From positions 1 to 64,000 of the forward strand of contig JALOLD010000018.1 in the NCBI GenBank assembly GCA_025456145.1: a stretch of DNA of 64,000 nucleotides, written 5' to 3'. The notes beneath the pieces were generated by a model that ran no database searches, was not told where the DNA came from, and saw nothing but the letters and a program-made list of their open reading frames with translations. Position numbers and translations under genes: made by a program. Source of the DNA: Thermoanaerobaculales bacterium. GTDB taxonomy: Bacteria; Acidobacteriota; Thermoanaerobaculia; Thermoanaerobaculales; Sulfomarinibacteraceae. Below, in pieces: positions 33,429 to 42,961 of this stretch (the stretch's first letter is position 1; each line of letters begins with the position of its first letter).

Positions 33429-34192
33429 CCGTGCTCGCCGAGGTGGCCGGCGGGGCCGCGCAGCCGGTCGATCTCGCGCCGCGTCCGCGCCATCAGCTCG
33501 TTCCGGCGGGAGACTCCGAGACCGGCGGTGGCGATCGGCTCGCCGATCCGTACGACGATGGTCCGAGGCCGTAGCACCCCCCGGTTCGGCGGGAGCACCA
33601 GCCGCGTCCCCTCGAGACCGACCGGGAGGATCGGCAGACCGGTCTTCAAGGCGACGAGAAAACCGCCGCGGGCGAAGGGCAGCAGCCCGCCGTCGGTGGT
33701 CCAGGTCTGCTCGGGGAAGACCAGCGGTGAGCCGCCGCGGCGGATCTCCTCGAGGGTCCGAGCGAGGGTCGCCGGCGCGGTGCTGCGGTCCTCGCGGTCG
33801 ACCGGGATGAAGCCGGCGCTCGCCATCGCCCAGCCGAGGAAGGGGATCCCGAAGAGGTCCTTCTTGGCCAGGAAGCGCGGCTCGAGGGAGGCCGGCAGGG
33901 CGCTCAGCAGCACCGGGATGTCGAGGCTCGACTCGTGGTTGGCCATGATGACGTAGCGGGCGTCGGTCGCCAGGTGCTCGCGACCCTCCACCGAGACCGG
34001 CACGCCGATCAACCGCAGGCAGAGCCGTCCCCAGGCGTGCGCGACCCGGGCCGCCCCACGCTGCGACACCAGGCCGACCGCCACCGCCGTGGCGCCGAGG
34101 GCCACGGTCGCCAGACCGAAGGCCACCCTGGTAAGCAGCAGCCTCATCGGCCCGGGCTCGCGACCCAGACCGTGGCCTTTTTCGTCGTTCAT
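33419..34192 (-). CDS. 1-acyl-sn-glycerol-3-phosphate acyltransferase family protein (PlsC-like)
   Basis: 257 residues with an N-terminal membrane helix (RVAFGLATVALGATAVAVGL). Motif I is NHESSLD (HxxxxD), motif II GFIPVDRED, motif III FPEQTWTTDG and motif IV LPILPVGLEG. Motif III replaces the usual FPEGTRS, so substrate preference may differ from standard PlsC. It acylates a lysophospholipid at the inner membrane. A TACAAT -10 precedes the ATG by nine bases, with no Shine-Dalgarno. Confidence 0.88.
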   Translation of the reverse strand: MNDEKGHGLGREPGPMRLLLTRVAFGLATVALGATAVAVGLVSQRGAARVAHAWGRLCLRLIGVPVSVEGREHLATDARYVIMANHESSLDIPVLLSALPASLEPRFLAKKDLFGIPFLGWAMASAGFIPVDREDRSTAPATLARTLEEIRRGGSPLVFPEQTWTTDGGLLPFARGGFLVALKTGLPILPVGLEGTRLVLPPNRGVLRPRTIVVRIGEPIATAGLGVSRRNELMARTRREIDRLRGPAGHLGEHGQN

Positions 34193-34201
34193 CGGTGATG
34201 G

Positions 34202-34207
34202 ATTGTA
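34202..34207 (-). promoter_or_regulatory. -10 element (TACAAT) of PlsC-like gene
   Basis: On the minus strand TACAAT ends nine bases before the ATG at 34192; predicted transcription start at 34195, a three-base leader. Confidence 0.5.
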
Positions 34208-34271
34208 CAGCCCCGGCGCCCGTCGGGGTCACGACGGCCGACTCGATGCCGGCCCCGGCATCGCGCAAGGC

Positions 34272-36191
34272 TCAATCAGCGGCGCCGGGCGCAGCGGTCA
34301 GCTTCGCGGTGACCCGCTCGATCCGCTCACGGGCGGTGAATCCGACCCGCCGCTCGTCCAGCTCGAGAGCTCGGGTGTACTCGGCGATCGCCTCGTCCGG
34401 GCGACCCCTTCGATCATTGACGTCGCCGCGCAGGAGGTGAACACGGCCGTCGGTCGGATCGGTCCTGGCGTAAAGCTCGAGCACGTCGGCGACCTCATCG
34501 AGCTGACCGTCCAGGATCATCGCCTGGGCCAACGAGCGGATCAGGAAGGTACCTCGCGCGTCGGCAACCGCGTCGCGGAGAATCTGGATCGCCTCGTCCG
34601 CCCGTCCGAGCCGCATCAGGCTGAAGGCCAGGACCCGTACCGCCTGGGCGCAGGTCGGGCACTCGTCGACGACCTCCCGCGCCAGGTCGGCGGCCTCCGC
34701 GTCCTTGCCACGAAAGTACAGGGCCTCCGCCCGTGTCGATGCCTCGACCAGGTGCACCATCGCCTTGGGATCCGGCAGGAAGCGGTGGGAACGGCCGGGG
34801 TCAGAGCGCAGATAACCGAGCGCGCCGAGCCGGGCCATTTCCTCGTCGCTGATCGCTCGAGCGGTCGGATCGCCGCCGCTCCACGACCTTGTCAGAACGG
34901 CAAGCTCGCCCTGCAGCCGGAGCGCCTCCGCGGTGGCGTCGCCGTGGCGATTGTCCAGCTCCGCCGGATCGAGCCGCAGATCGTAGAACTCCGGGACCGG
35001 CGCGATAACGAGCTTCCCGGTGTGCGTACGCAGCCCGTGCAAGGGGCTCCAACCCCATTGGTTCTCCGGTGCTCTGGTTTCAAGGTAGATCGCCCGGCCG
35101 GGCGCCGGGTCGTTCCGGAGCAGGCTCACCCCGTCGATATCGCCGGTTGGCGGCAGGCCGAGCACCTCCTCGATGGTCGGCCGCACATCGACCAGGCCGA
35201 CGACGCGGTCACTGACGACGAGAGGCCCGCCGAACAACGACGGCGAAGAGAGAATCAGCGGCACCCTCACGGTCGCGTCGTAGACGAACATGCCGTGGGT
35301 CGCCTCGCCGTGCTCGCCGAGGCTCTCGCCGTGATCCGCGACCAGGACGACGAGGGTCTCATCAGTCAGCTGTAACCGGGACAGCTCGTCGAGCAGACGG
35401 CCGAGCTGCCGGTCGACCCAGGCGATCTCGGCATCGTACGGTCTGCCGGCGAACGCCGGCTGCGACTCGAGCGGTGACTGGTATGGCAGGTGGGGGTCGA
35501 AGTAGTGGACCCAGGCGAAGAACGGTCCGGTCGGCCGTCGCCGGTTCCGTTCACCCAACCAGCGGATGGCAGCGTCGGTGACCGCCTCGGCGGGTCGTTC
35601 GTTGAAATCCGGCTGGGACCTGCGATAGCCCGCCTCGCTGACCTCGAAATCGTAGAGGTCGAACCCTTGATCGAGGCCGAAGCGCTCGTCGAGTACGAAG
35701 CAGCCGACAAACGCAGCGGTGTCGTAGCCGTGGTCCGCCAGCCGTTCGGCCAGCGTTTCGTGCTCGTCCGCGAGGCGATAGAGACCGTTGTCGAGGACGC
35801 CGCTCCGGGGCGGATAGAGCCCGGTCATGATTGTCGCGTGCGACGGCAGCGTCAGCGGGGTGGTCGCCACCGCGTCGGCAAAGCGGACGCCCCGCGCAGC
35901 CAGCCGGTCGATGACCGGGGTCCGGGCCTCGTCGTCCCCGTAGCAGCCCAGGCGATCCTGGCGGACCGTGTCGAGTGAGACCAGAAGCACGTTGAATCCG
36001 GACGCGGCGCCGGGCGCCGGAATCGACCCCGGGGGGGCGGCAGGCGGAGGACCGCCGCGCAGGGCGCGCCATGCCCCCACCCCTCCGACAACCACCGCGG
36101 CCGTGACGATCGGCACCAGCCACCGGGCTCGGCCCCCGGCGGTCCCGGAGCGGCGGCGATGGGGTTCTCTGGTGCGATCGGTCTCGACCAT
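34272..36191 (-). CDS. Sulfatase-like (alkaline phosphatase superfamily) membrane protein with TPR tail
   Basis: 639 residues from the ATG at 36191 (AAGGGA nine bases upstream); a GTG at 36212 is possible. One membrane helix (WLVPIVTAAVVVGGVGAW) anchors the periplasmic domain. Metal site residues appear in NVLLVSLDTVRQDRLGCYG and VLVADHGESLGEHGEATHG. At the nucleophile site, where sulfatases have C/S-x-P-x-R for formylglycine, this protein has TLPSHATIMTG: threonine and no Arg. It is therefore probably a phosphodiesterase, phosphatase or transferase of the superfamily instead of an arylsulfatase. TPR helices follow from about residue 480 (AEALYFRGKDAEAADLAREV; LMRLGRADEAIQILRDAVAD; RGRPDEAIAEYTRALEL). 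TACACT at 36226-36231 is a candidate -10. Confidence 0.87.
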   Translation of the reverse strand: MVETDRTREPHRRRSGTAGGRARWLVPIVTAAVVVGGVGAWRALRGGPPPAAPPGSIPAPGAASGFNVLLVSLDTVRQDRLGCYGDDEARTPVIDRLAARGVRFADAVATTPLTLPSHATIMTGLYPPRSGVLDNGLYRLADEHETLAERLADHGYDTAAFVGCFVLDERFGLDQGFDLYDFEVSEAGYRRSQPDFNERPAEAVTDAAIRWLGERNRRRPTGPFFAWVHYFDPHLPYQSPLESQPAFAGRPYDAEIAWVDRQLGRLLDELSRLQLTDETLVVLVADHGESLGEHGEATHGMFVYDATVRVPLILSSPSLFGGPLVVSDRVVGLVDVRPTIEEVLGLPPTGDIDGVSLLRNDPAPGRAIYLETRAPENQWGWSPLHGLRTHTGKLVIAPVPEFYDLRLDPAELDNRHGDATAEALRLQGELAVLTRSWSGGDPTARAISDEEMARLGALGYLRSDPGRSHRFLPDPKAMVHLVEASTRAEALYFRGKDAEAADLAREVVDECPTCAQAVRVLAFSLMRLGRADEAIQILRDAVADARGTFLIRSLAQAMILDGQLDEVADVLELYARTDPTDGRVHLLRGDVNDRRGRPDEAIAEYTRALELDERRVGFTARERIERVTAKLTAAPGAAD

Positions 36192-36287
36192 TCGGCGATG
36201 TCCCTTCTTCACCGGCGGCGGCGACAGTGTACTCGTGCGGGCCCACCGACCTGGCGGCCGGCGAGGTGAGTCGCCCGAGATGCGCGA

Positions 36288-37346
36288 TCACCGGTTCTTG
36301 ACCTCAAGCGTGCGGCGGATCAGCCGGCTGAAGGACCGCTCGCGCGATCTGAGCTCGTGGCGGCGGGAAGGGTCGAGCCGTTCCTCGAGACGCTCGGCCT
36401 CACGCTGGAGCCGGTGGTAGCTGGCGAGGCGCGCGGCGTCGATCCGCCCCGCCTCGACCTCCGCAGCCACCGCGCAGCCGGGCTCGGAGAGGTGGCGGCA
36501 GTCGCGGAAGCGGCACCGCCGACCGGCGGCCTCGATCTCCGGGAACGCCGTGCCCACCGCCTCCGCGCCGAGCCACAGACCGAGCTCGCGCACCCCCGGG
36601 GTGTCGACGAGGCAGCCCCCGCAGGGCAGGGCCACCAGCTCGCGGCGGGTCGTCGTGTGGCGGCCCCGGCCGTCGATCGCTCGGACCTCGGCGACCGCGA
36701 AGCGGTCCTCGCCGAGCAGCCGGTTGGCGAGGGTCGACTTTCCGACCCCCGAGGGACCCAGCATCACCGCCGTGGTCCCGGGTCCGAGCCGCTTTCGAAG
36801 CTCGTCCACACCGTCGTCGGTCGCGGCCGACAGCGCCACGACGTCGATGAACGGGGCGCCCTCGTTCGCCCGATCGATGGCGCCGGCGAGGTCGTCAGCG
36901 AGATCGGTCTTGGTGAGCACAACCACCGGTGTGGCCCCGCCGTCCCAGGCCAGGGCGACGGCGCGCTCGATGCGGCGCGGGTTGGGCCCGCGCTCGACCG
37001 ACTCGATGACAAGCACCAGGTCGAGGTTCGCGGCCACGGCCTGCGCTGCGTCCGGGGCCCCGGGGCGACGGCGCGCCAAGGCCGACCGCCGGGGGAGAAT
37101 CGCGCGCACCACGATGGTGTCCGCCGCGTGGTCCAGGACCACCCAGTCGCCGACCGCGGGCGGCCCGGTCTCTCCATCGGGGTCGAGGCGACCCGGCACC
37201 ACAGCGGTCGTCGGCCCCTGTCGGGTTTCCGTGGTCACGAGGCCTCGGTCGACGCGGACGACGCGCCCGGGCTCGTGGTGCTCACGGTCGAACGGGATGT
37301 AGAGCGATTGAAACCGGCGGCTCCAGCCGAGTCCTTCGAGATTCAC
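36288..37346 (-). CDS. rsgA: Ribosome small subunit-dependent GTPase A
   Basis: 352 residues from the GTG at 37346, with a GGAG site; the frame to 37388 has none. An N-terminal OB-like domain (VVRVDRGLVTTETRQG; PAVGDWVVLD) precedes a circularly permuted GTPase: G4 VVVLTKTDLAD comes before G1 LGPSGVGKSTLANRL, then G2 GRGRHTTTRREL and G3 LVDTPGVREL. The zinc site is CRFRDCRHLSEPGCAV. RsgA tests the late-assembling 30S subunit. It diverges from ettA, another ribosome-associated factor, across 330 bases that contain an inverted-repeat element. Confidence 0.95.
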   Translation of the reverse strand: MNLEGLGWSRRFQSLYIPFDREHHEPGRVVRVDRGLVTTETRQGPTTAVVPGRLDPDGETGPPAVGDWVVLDHAADTIVVRAILPRRSALARRRPGAPDAAQAVAANLDLVLVIESVERGPNPRRIERAVALAWDGGATPVVVLTKTDLADDLAGAIDRANEGAPFIDVVALSAATDDGVDELRKRLGPGTTAVMLGPSGVGKSTLANRLLGEDRFAVAEVRAIDGRGRHTTTRRELVALPCGGCLVDTPGVRELGLWLGAEAVGTAFPEIEAAGRRCRFRDCRHLSEPGCAVAAEVEAGRIDAARLASYHRLQREAERLEERLDPSRRHELRSRERSFSRLIRRTLEVKNR

Positions 37347-37518
37347 TGTGCGTCTCCTGTGTTCCGGGGCGCGCGAACGCACCCTCATCCGTCATCGAAT
37401 ATCGACAGGGAACGATCGGGGCTGTTCGGCGAGCCGGTCGGCTCGTCTCGGAACGCCCCTCAGGCGACAGACACGGCGGTCGAGGTCTTCATCCGGGCGG
37501 GATTGTAGCACGGACCTT

Positions 37519-37658
37519 CGTCCTTTCCCGCGTCCGCGTCCGAGTCCGCGTTCGAGTCCGCGTCCGCCCCCGGATCCGGCAGACAGGATTGACGCGGAAA
37601 GGGTTCGTGCAAGAATCTCGGGCACGGACGCGGACGCGGACTCGGACGCGGGAACGGA
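37519..37658. repeat. Inverted repeat with six-base-unit arms between rsgA and ettA
   Basis: The left arm (from 37525) is a run of (C/A)GTCCG units. The right arm (37621-37654) is its reverse complement, matching at 27 of 30 positions from TTCCCGCGTCCG onward. The arms flank about 65 bases that contain the ettA promoter, so the right arm falls in the ettA leader. A similar element made of CGATCC units lies at 42595-42867. The rest of the 330-base gap holds nothing else I can identify. Confidence 0.7.
37589..37616 (+). promoter_or_regulatory. Candidate ettA promoter
   Basis: TTGACG (37589-37594), 16 bases, AAGAAT (37611-37616). Predicted start near 37623, leaving a 54-base leader consisting largely of the right arm of the inverted repeat. 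Confidence 0.5.
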
Positions 37659-37676
37659 AGAGGAAACGGGTAAGCC

Positions 37677-39362
<1,686 letters not shown>

Positions 39363-39398
39363 GGCAGCGCGCCGAGGGCAACCGCGGCGCTCCCGGGC

Positions 39399-39578
39399 TC
39401 ACACTTTGCCCTTGCGTCGACGGTCGTGCCCCGATCGGCGCTCGATCTTGCGCCGGTCCTCGCCGGTTCGGCGATCGTTGTCGGCGGGCCAGGGTGGAAG
39501 GTCGTCGGTCCGCCGGTCGGCGCCGGCGCGGCGGTCCTCGCCGCTGCGACGGTCTTTCCCGGTACGTCTGTCGTCCAT
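39399..39578 (-). CDS. Tiny DRR-repeat protein
   Basis: 59 residues from the ATG at 39578, which has a GGGAGG site six bases upstream. The sequence is almost entirely units of the form DRR-x-G-x-DRR (DDRRTGKDRRSGEDRRAGA; NDRRTGEDRRKIERRSGHDR), giving a dense alternation of Asp and Arg. Such runs occur as linkers in PilZ and signalling proteins; here it is a free-standing peptide. The good ribosome site argues for real translation despite low complexity. Possible nucleic-acid or self-associating function is speculative. Confidence 0.6.
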   Translation of the reverse strand: MDDRRTGKDRRSGEDRRAGADRRTDDLPPWPADNDRRTGEDRRKIERRSGHDRRRKGKV

Positions 39579-39707
39579 CGCCGCCTCCCTCGGTTGCTCC
39601 TCCCACGGTAGCGCGCCCGGCGCCGACCGACAAGCCATCCGGTCGGTGAGACGGTCGGGTGCCGGCCGCGATGATCCGCCGACGGCGGGGCGGCTCGGTG
39701 ACCCGGC

Positions 39708-40190
39708 TCAGTGCAGCACGGCCTCGAGGAATCGCGCGTCGTCCCTCGCCACGCCGGCCATCGAGTCGCCGACCACTCCGCCCATCATCTTCGCCATCAT
39801 CCCGATGTTCATGTGCGACACCCAGACCGAGCCGTCGGCCAGCTCGACCACCGACCACGAGCACGGCATGATCGCCGACAGCTGCGGGCGCACCGAGAGC
39901 ACGGTCTTGGCGACGCTGGGCTTGCACATGAAGTAGAGCCGGATGCGGGAGACGTTGGCCGGCAGGGCGTCCTTGGCCGCGAGCTTCGCGCCCATGTCGA
40001 AGCTCTCGATGGGGAAGCTCCAGCCGTCGTTGCCGGGGACGACCCTCTCGATGGCGGCGCAGGTAGCCTCGAAGCTCTTGTCGCTGCGCTCCGGTACGAC
40101 CATCGACGAGCGCATGGTGGCGACGACCGCGACCACGGTGGCGATGATCCCGACGACGAGCCCGGCGACGGCGGCGATGACGATGTTCAC
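39708..40190 (-). CDS. DUF302 domain protein, membrane-anchored
   Basis: 160 residues from a GTG with GGGAGG upstream. An N-terminal membrane helix (VIAAVAGLVVGIIATVVAVV) is followed by a DUF302 domain (FEATCAAIERVVPGNDGWSF; LYFMCKPSVAKTVLSVRPQL; IMPCSWSVVELADGSVWVS). DUF302 forms a small alpha/beta dimer; members have been linked to heme or sulfur chemistry, but function is open. It has a strong AT-rich promoter in an exceptional low-GC island, suggesting high or tightly regulated expression. Confidence 0.85.
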   Translation of the reverse strand: MNIVIAAVAGLVVGIIATVVAVVATMRSSMVVPERSDKSFEATCAAIERVVPGNDGWSFPIESFDMGAKLAAKDALPANVSRIRLYFMCKPSVAKTVLSVRPQLSAIMPCSWSVVELADGSVWVSHMNIGMMAKMMGGVVGDSMAGVARDDARFLEAVLH

Positions 40191-40237
40191 GACGATCCTC
40201 CCGACGGCGCCCGTGCCGGGCGCAGAATCTTTATATA

Positions 40238-40265
40238 ATTATATAAGAATTTTCTTACGATGCAA
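40238..40265 (-). promoter_or_regulatory. Strong promoter of DUF302 gene within AT palindrome
   Basis: Minus strand TTGCAT (40265-40260), 16 bases, then a perfect TATAAT (40243-40238). The -10 is embedded in a 14-bp perfect palindrome TATATAATTATATA (40232-40245), extended with mismatches to about 26 bp. The palindrome could be an operator; because it is symmetrical, TATAAT is present on the plus strand too, about 120 bases upstream of the beta-helix gene. Confidence 0.65.
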
Positions 40266-40361
40266 GCCCCGATCCGACCTCCCCGCGGGAGTGTGACCGG
40301 GCCTACAGCGGCTCGCGCCGGGCCCGGTCTACCGTGGGCGTGACCGTACGAGGGGTGACCC

Positions 40362-42515
40362 ATGCCCGGAGCCCGAGCCCACGTCGTCGTGTTGCTGACC
40401 GCTGCGGTCCTCGGTTCGGCCGCGACGGCCCAGGCGCGCGACTGGTACGTCGCTCCGGATGGCGTCGACGGTGGGCCGGGGACCATCATCGAGCCCCTCG
40501 CGACCCTCGCGCACGCGGTCGGCCGGACGAGCTCGGGCGACTCGATCCTGCTCGAGCGCGGCGGCACCTACCGGGCCTTCGACCTGGGCGTCGGCGCCGG
40601 ACGGACGATCACCGCCTACGGCAGCGGCGCCCGACCGGTGCTGACCGGCAGCGCTCGCGTCGAGCTCTTCGGGGTGTGGGGCGGCAACCCGGCGGTCCGC
40701 ACCGGAGCCGTCGCCGAGCGAGTGGTCGAGTGCTATGTCGACGGCCGCTTTGTCCGCCTCGCCCGCTGGCCGAACGCCGACGCCGGCTTCCTGCGCAACG
40801 ACGCCGACGACCAGCCGGACCAGATCGTCGACGCCGAGCTCGCGACCCGGCCCGGGGTCGCGCCCGGGCGGTGGACCGGCGCGCGGGTCCGCTGGCGGCG
40901 CTGGAGCTGGTGGTGGGAGACCCGGCCGGTCACCAGCCACGCTCCGGTGAACACCCTGACCCTCGGCCCCGAGGGGCGGTTCTCCGACCCCTTCTCCGAC
41001 CCCGGCTCGGGCTACTTCATCGACAACGACCTCGACGAGCTCGACGCCCCCGGCGAGTGGTTCTGGCAGGCGGGAACGCTCTACCTCTACCCGCCGACCT
41101 GGGCCGACCCGGCGACCATGACGGTCGACGTGGTGACGACCACCTCGACCGCGGTGCTCCCCGACCACGACGACGAGCCGGAGGGGATCCGCAGCGCCGG
41201 CGCGACCTTCACCCACCTCCACTTCTCGCGCTACTACGGCACCGCCCTCCAGCTCAACGGTCCTTCGACGGTCGCCGACTGCACCTTCTCCGAGCTCGGC
41301 AGCAACGCCGTCCACTACACCTGGAACGCGCAGCCCTTCGCCGTCCGGCGATCGGTCTTCCGAGATGTCCGCAACATCGCGATCCGCGGCTGGGCCGACG
41401 CCGGCGGCCCGGCCGGGTCGGTCATCGAGCGCAACCTCTTTCTCAGGATCGGGGTCGAGCCGGGCTACGGCGGCTGGGGGTCGTGGCACGCCGCCGGGAT
41501 CATCGTCGGCCAGGCCAACGCCGCCGTCGTGCGGCTCAACCGCTTTGTCGACACCGGCTACGCCGGGATCATCCTCGGCTCGGATGGCCAGACCGTCGAG
41601 CGCAACGTGTTCGTGCGGACGATGCGCACCCTCAACGACGGCGCCGCCGTCTACACCAGCTGCAACGCCTCGCAGATCCGCGACAACATCATCCTCGACA
41701 CCATCGGCGACCTCGAGTACTCGCACCCGTGGTGGCCGATGGGCCACGGCATCTGGCCCGAGTTCCTGGCGGACTTCCACGACACCGTGATCACCGGCAA
41801 CACCCTGTACGGCAACAACGGCCACGGCATCTTCCTGCCCAACAACTTCGACTGCACGATCGCCGACAACGTCGTCGTCGACAGCCGGCGCGCCGCCCTC
41901 GGGCTCTACGTCGACGCCATCCCGGACCAGGGCCATTCGATCACCGGCAACACCCTGGCCTCGAACCGGCCGTCGCGCCGCATCGTCCGCCCCGAGAACC
42001 TCTCCCACTGGTGGCTTCCGCCCTACACCGAGCCGGACCCGGTGGCCCTCGAGTACGACGCCGCCGGCGACTACGGTCTGATGAGCCACACCACCTTCGT
42101 CGCGCCGACCTCGGTCGCCGGGGTGATCCGCAGCGAGCCATCGGGGACCCTGTACTCGACCCTCGCCGCGTGGACCGCCGCGGCGCCCTGGGCGTCGGCG
42201 ACCGGCAGCCTGATCAGCCGGACGAACGCGATCCTGCTCTTCAACGACACCGAGGCCCAGGCGACGATGACGGTGCCTGCGGGATCCTGGACCTTCCCGA
42301 ACGGCGCCGCGCCCGGCGCCTCGGTGAGCCTCGCGCCCTTCGCCAGCGTCGTCCTGGTGACCACTGGAACCGCGCCGACCTCGCCGCCCTACCACGCCGC
42401 GTCCGGGATCTACTGGCGGGCGGCGACCCCGGTCCCGACCTACCTCGGCGACGCCGGCTTCATTTTCGCCGATGGCTTCGAGCCCAGTCACACCGGGGCC
42501 TGGGTCGTCCCGTAG
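40362..42515 (+). CDS. Secreted right-handed parallel beta-helix protein
   Basis: 717 residues. A signal peptide (VVVLLTAAVLGSAATAQA) leads into the start of a parallel beta-helix (DWYVAPDGVDGGPGTI; SGDSILLERGGTYRAF). PbH1-type rungs recur to about residue 560 (VADCTFSELGSNAVHYT; SVIERNLFLRIG; RLNRFVDTGYAGIILG; ITGNTLYGNNGHGIFLPNN). This fold is used by polysaccharide lyases and hydrolases, but no catalytic set is evident. The extreme C terminus FIFADGFEPSHTGAWVVP resembles that of the beta-helix protein at 44784 and may be a sorting tail. Confidence 0.85.
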   Translation: MPGARAHVVVLLTAAVLGSAATAQARDWYVAPDGVDGGPGTIIEPLATLAHAVGRTSSGDSILLERGGTYRAFDLGVGAGRTITAYGSGARPVLTGSARVELFGVWGGNPAVRTGAVAERVVECYVDGRFVRLARWPNADAGFLRNDADDQPDQIVDAELATRPGVAPGRWTGARVRWRRWSWWWETRPVTSHAPVNTLTLGPEGRFSDPFSDPGSGYFIDNDLDELDAPGEWFWQAGTLYLYPPTWADPATMTVDVVTTTSTAVLPDHDDEPEGIRSAGATFTHLHFSRYYGTALQLNGPSTVADCTFSELGSNAVHYTWNAQPFAVRRSVFRDVRNIAIRGWADAGGPAGSVIERNLFLRIGVEPGYGGWGSWHAAGIIVGQANAAVVRLNRFVDTGYAGIILGSDGQTVERNVFVRTMRTLNDGAAVYTSCNASQIRDNIILDTIGDLEYSHPWWPMGHGIWPEFLADFHDTVITGNTLYGNNGHGIFLPNNFDCTIADNVVVDSRRAALGLYVDAIPDQGHSITGNTLASNRPSRRIVRPENLSHWWLPPYTEPDPVALEYDAAGDYGLMSHTTFVAPTSVAGVIRSEPSGTLYSTLAAWTAAAPWASATGSLISRTNAILLFNDTEAQATMTVPAGSWTFPNGAAPGASVSLAPFASVVLVTTGTAPTSPPYHAASGIYWRAATPVPTYLGDAGFIFADGFEPSHTGAWVVP

Positions 42516-42594
42516 CCCCTCCCGGCGGACCGCGGATCGGCGGTCCACTGCGGGTCGAGGGGGTTGCGCGAGGTGTCGGTAAGGTCATTGGTCA

Positions 42595-42867
42595 AACATG
42601 CCCATCCCCTTGAGTCAGGGTGGGGTGCTCTCGTTCCCGATCCCGATCCCGTTCCCGATCCCGACTCACGCGCGCCCCGGCCGTCGGCATCTTATCCAGT
42701 CGATGGCCGAGCTGCGGGCGGGAGGCCCGCGGCACAAGGTCCTTCGTGCTCGCCTTCGTGTCTTGGTGTCTTCGTGGTTGCGACGGATTACCGGACGTCT
42801 CATCGGGATCGGGATCGGGCACGGGATCGGGATCGGTCAGAACCTGAGCGATCCGGATAGGCATGTT
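42595..42867. repeat. Inverted-repeat element with six-base-unit arms
   Basis: Outer ends AACATGCC (42595-42602) and GGCATGTT (42860-42867) are inverted copies. Inside them, 42637-42664 and 42809-42836 are inverted arms of CGATCC-type units, 27 of 28 positions matching. The centre (42736-42780) has a phrase with TTCGTG/TTGGTG recurring every 8-14 bases. No transposase is encoded; open frames here are low-complexity. It occupies most of the 446-base gap between the beta-helix gene and the next gene. It looks like a small non-autonomous or REP-like element, akin to the one upstream of ettA. Confidence 0.65.
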
Positions 42868-42900
42868 GGTCAAATGATGTAATTCTCCACCCTCGCCTGA

Positions 42901-42916
42901 AACGACCGTGGTCGTT
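42901..42916. promoter_or_regulatory. Operator-like inverted repeat upstream of hypothetical gene
   Basis: AACGACC-GT-GGTCGTT has seven-base inverted arms. It lies just upstream of a TAGATT -10 (42923-42928), covering the -35 position, so a repressor bound here would block the promoter of the gene at 42962. Confidence 0.4.
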
Positions 42917-42961
42917 CTGCGGTAGATTGTGTCGTCGGGAACCACCCTGGGGAGGTCGCTG

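Noticed and set aside
37545-37560. GTTCGAGTCC, resembling the T-loop of a tRNA
   Set aside because: It is part of the six-base-unit repeat; no acceptor stem, anticodon arm or D-loop can be built around it.
42564-42860. 98-codon open frame inside the inverted-repeat element
   Set aside because: Translation is mostly repeated Pro-Ile/Gly-Ile dipeptides produced by the six-base units; no convincing ribosome site.
42595-42867. CRISPR-like repeats
   Set aside because: Units are six bases long, contiguous and degenerate, arranged as inverted arms; there are no spacers of uniform length and no cas genes.
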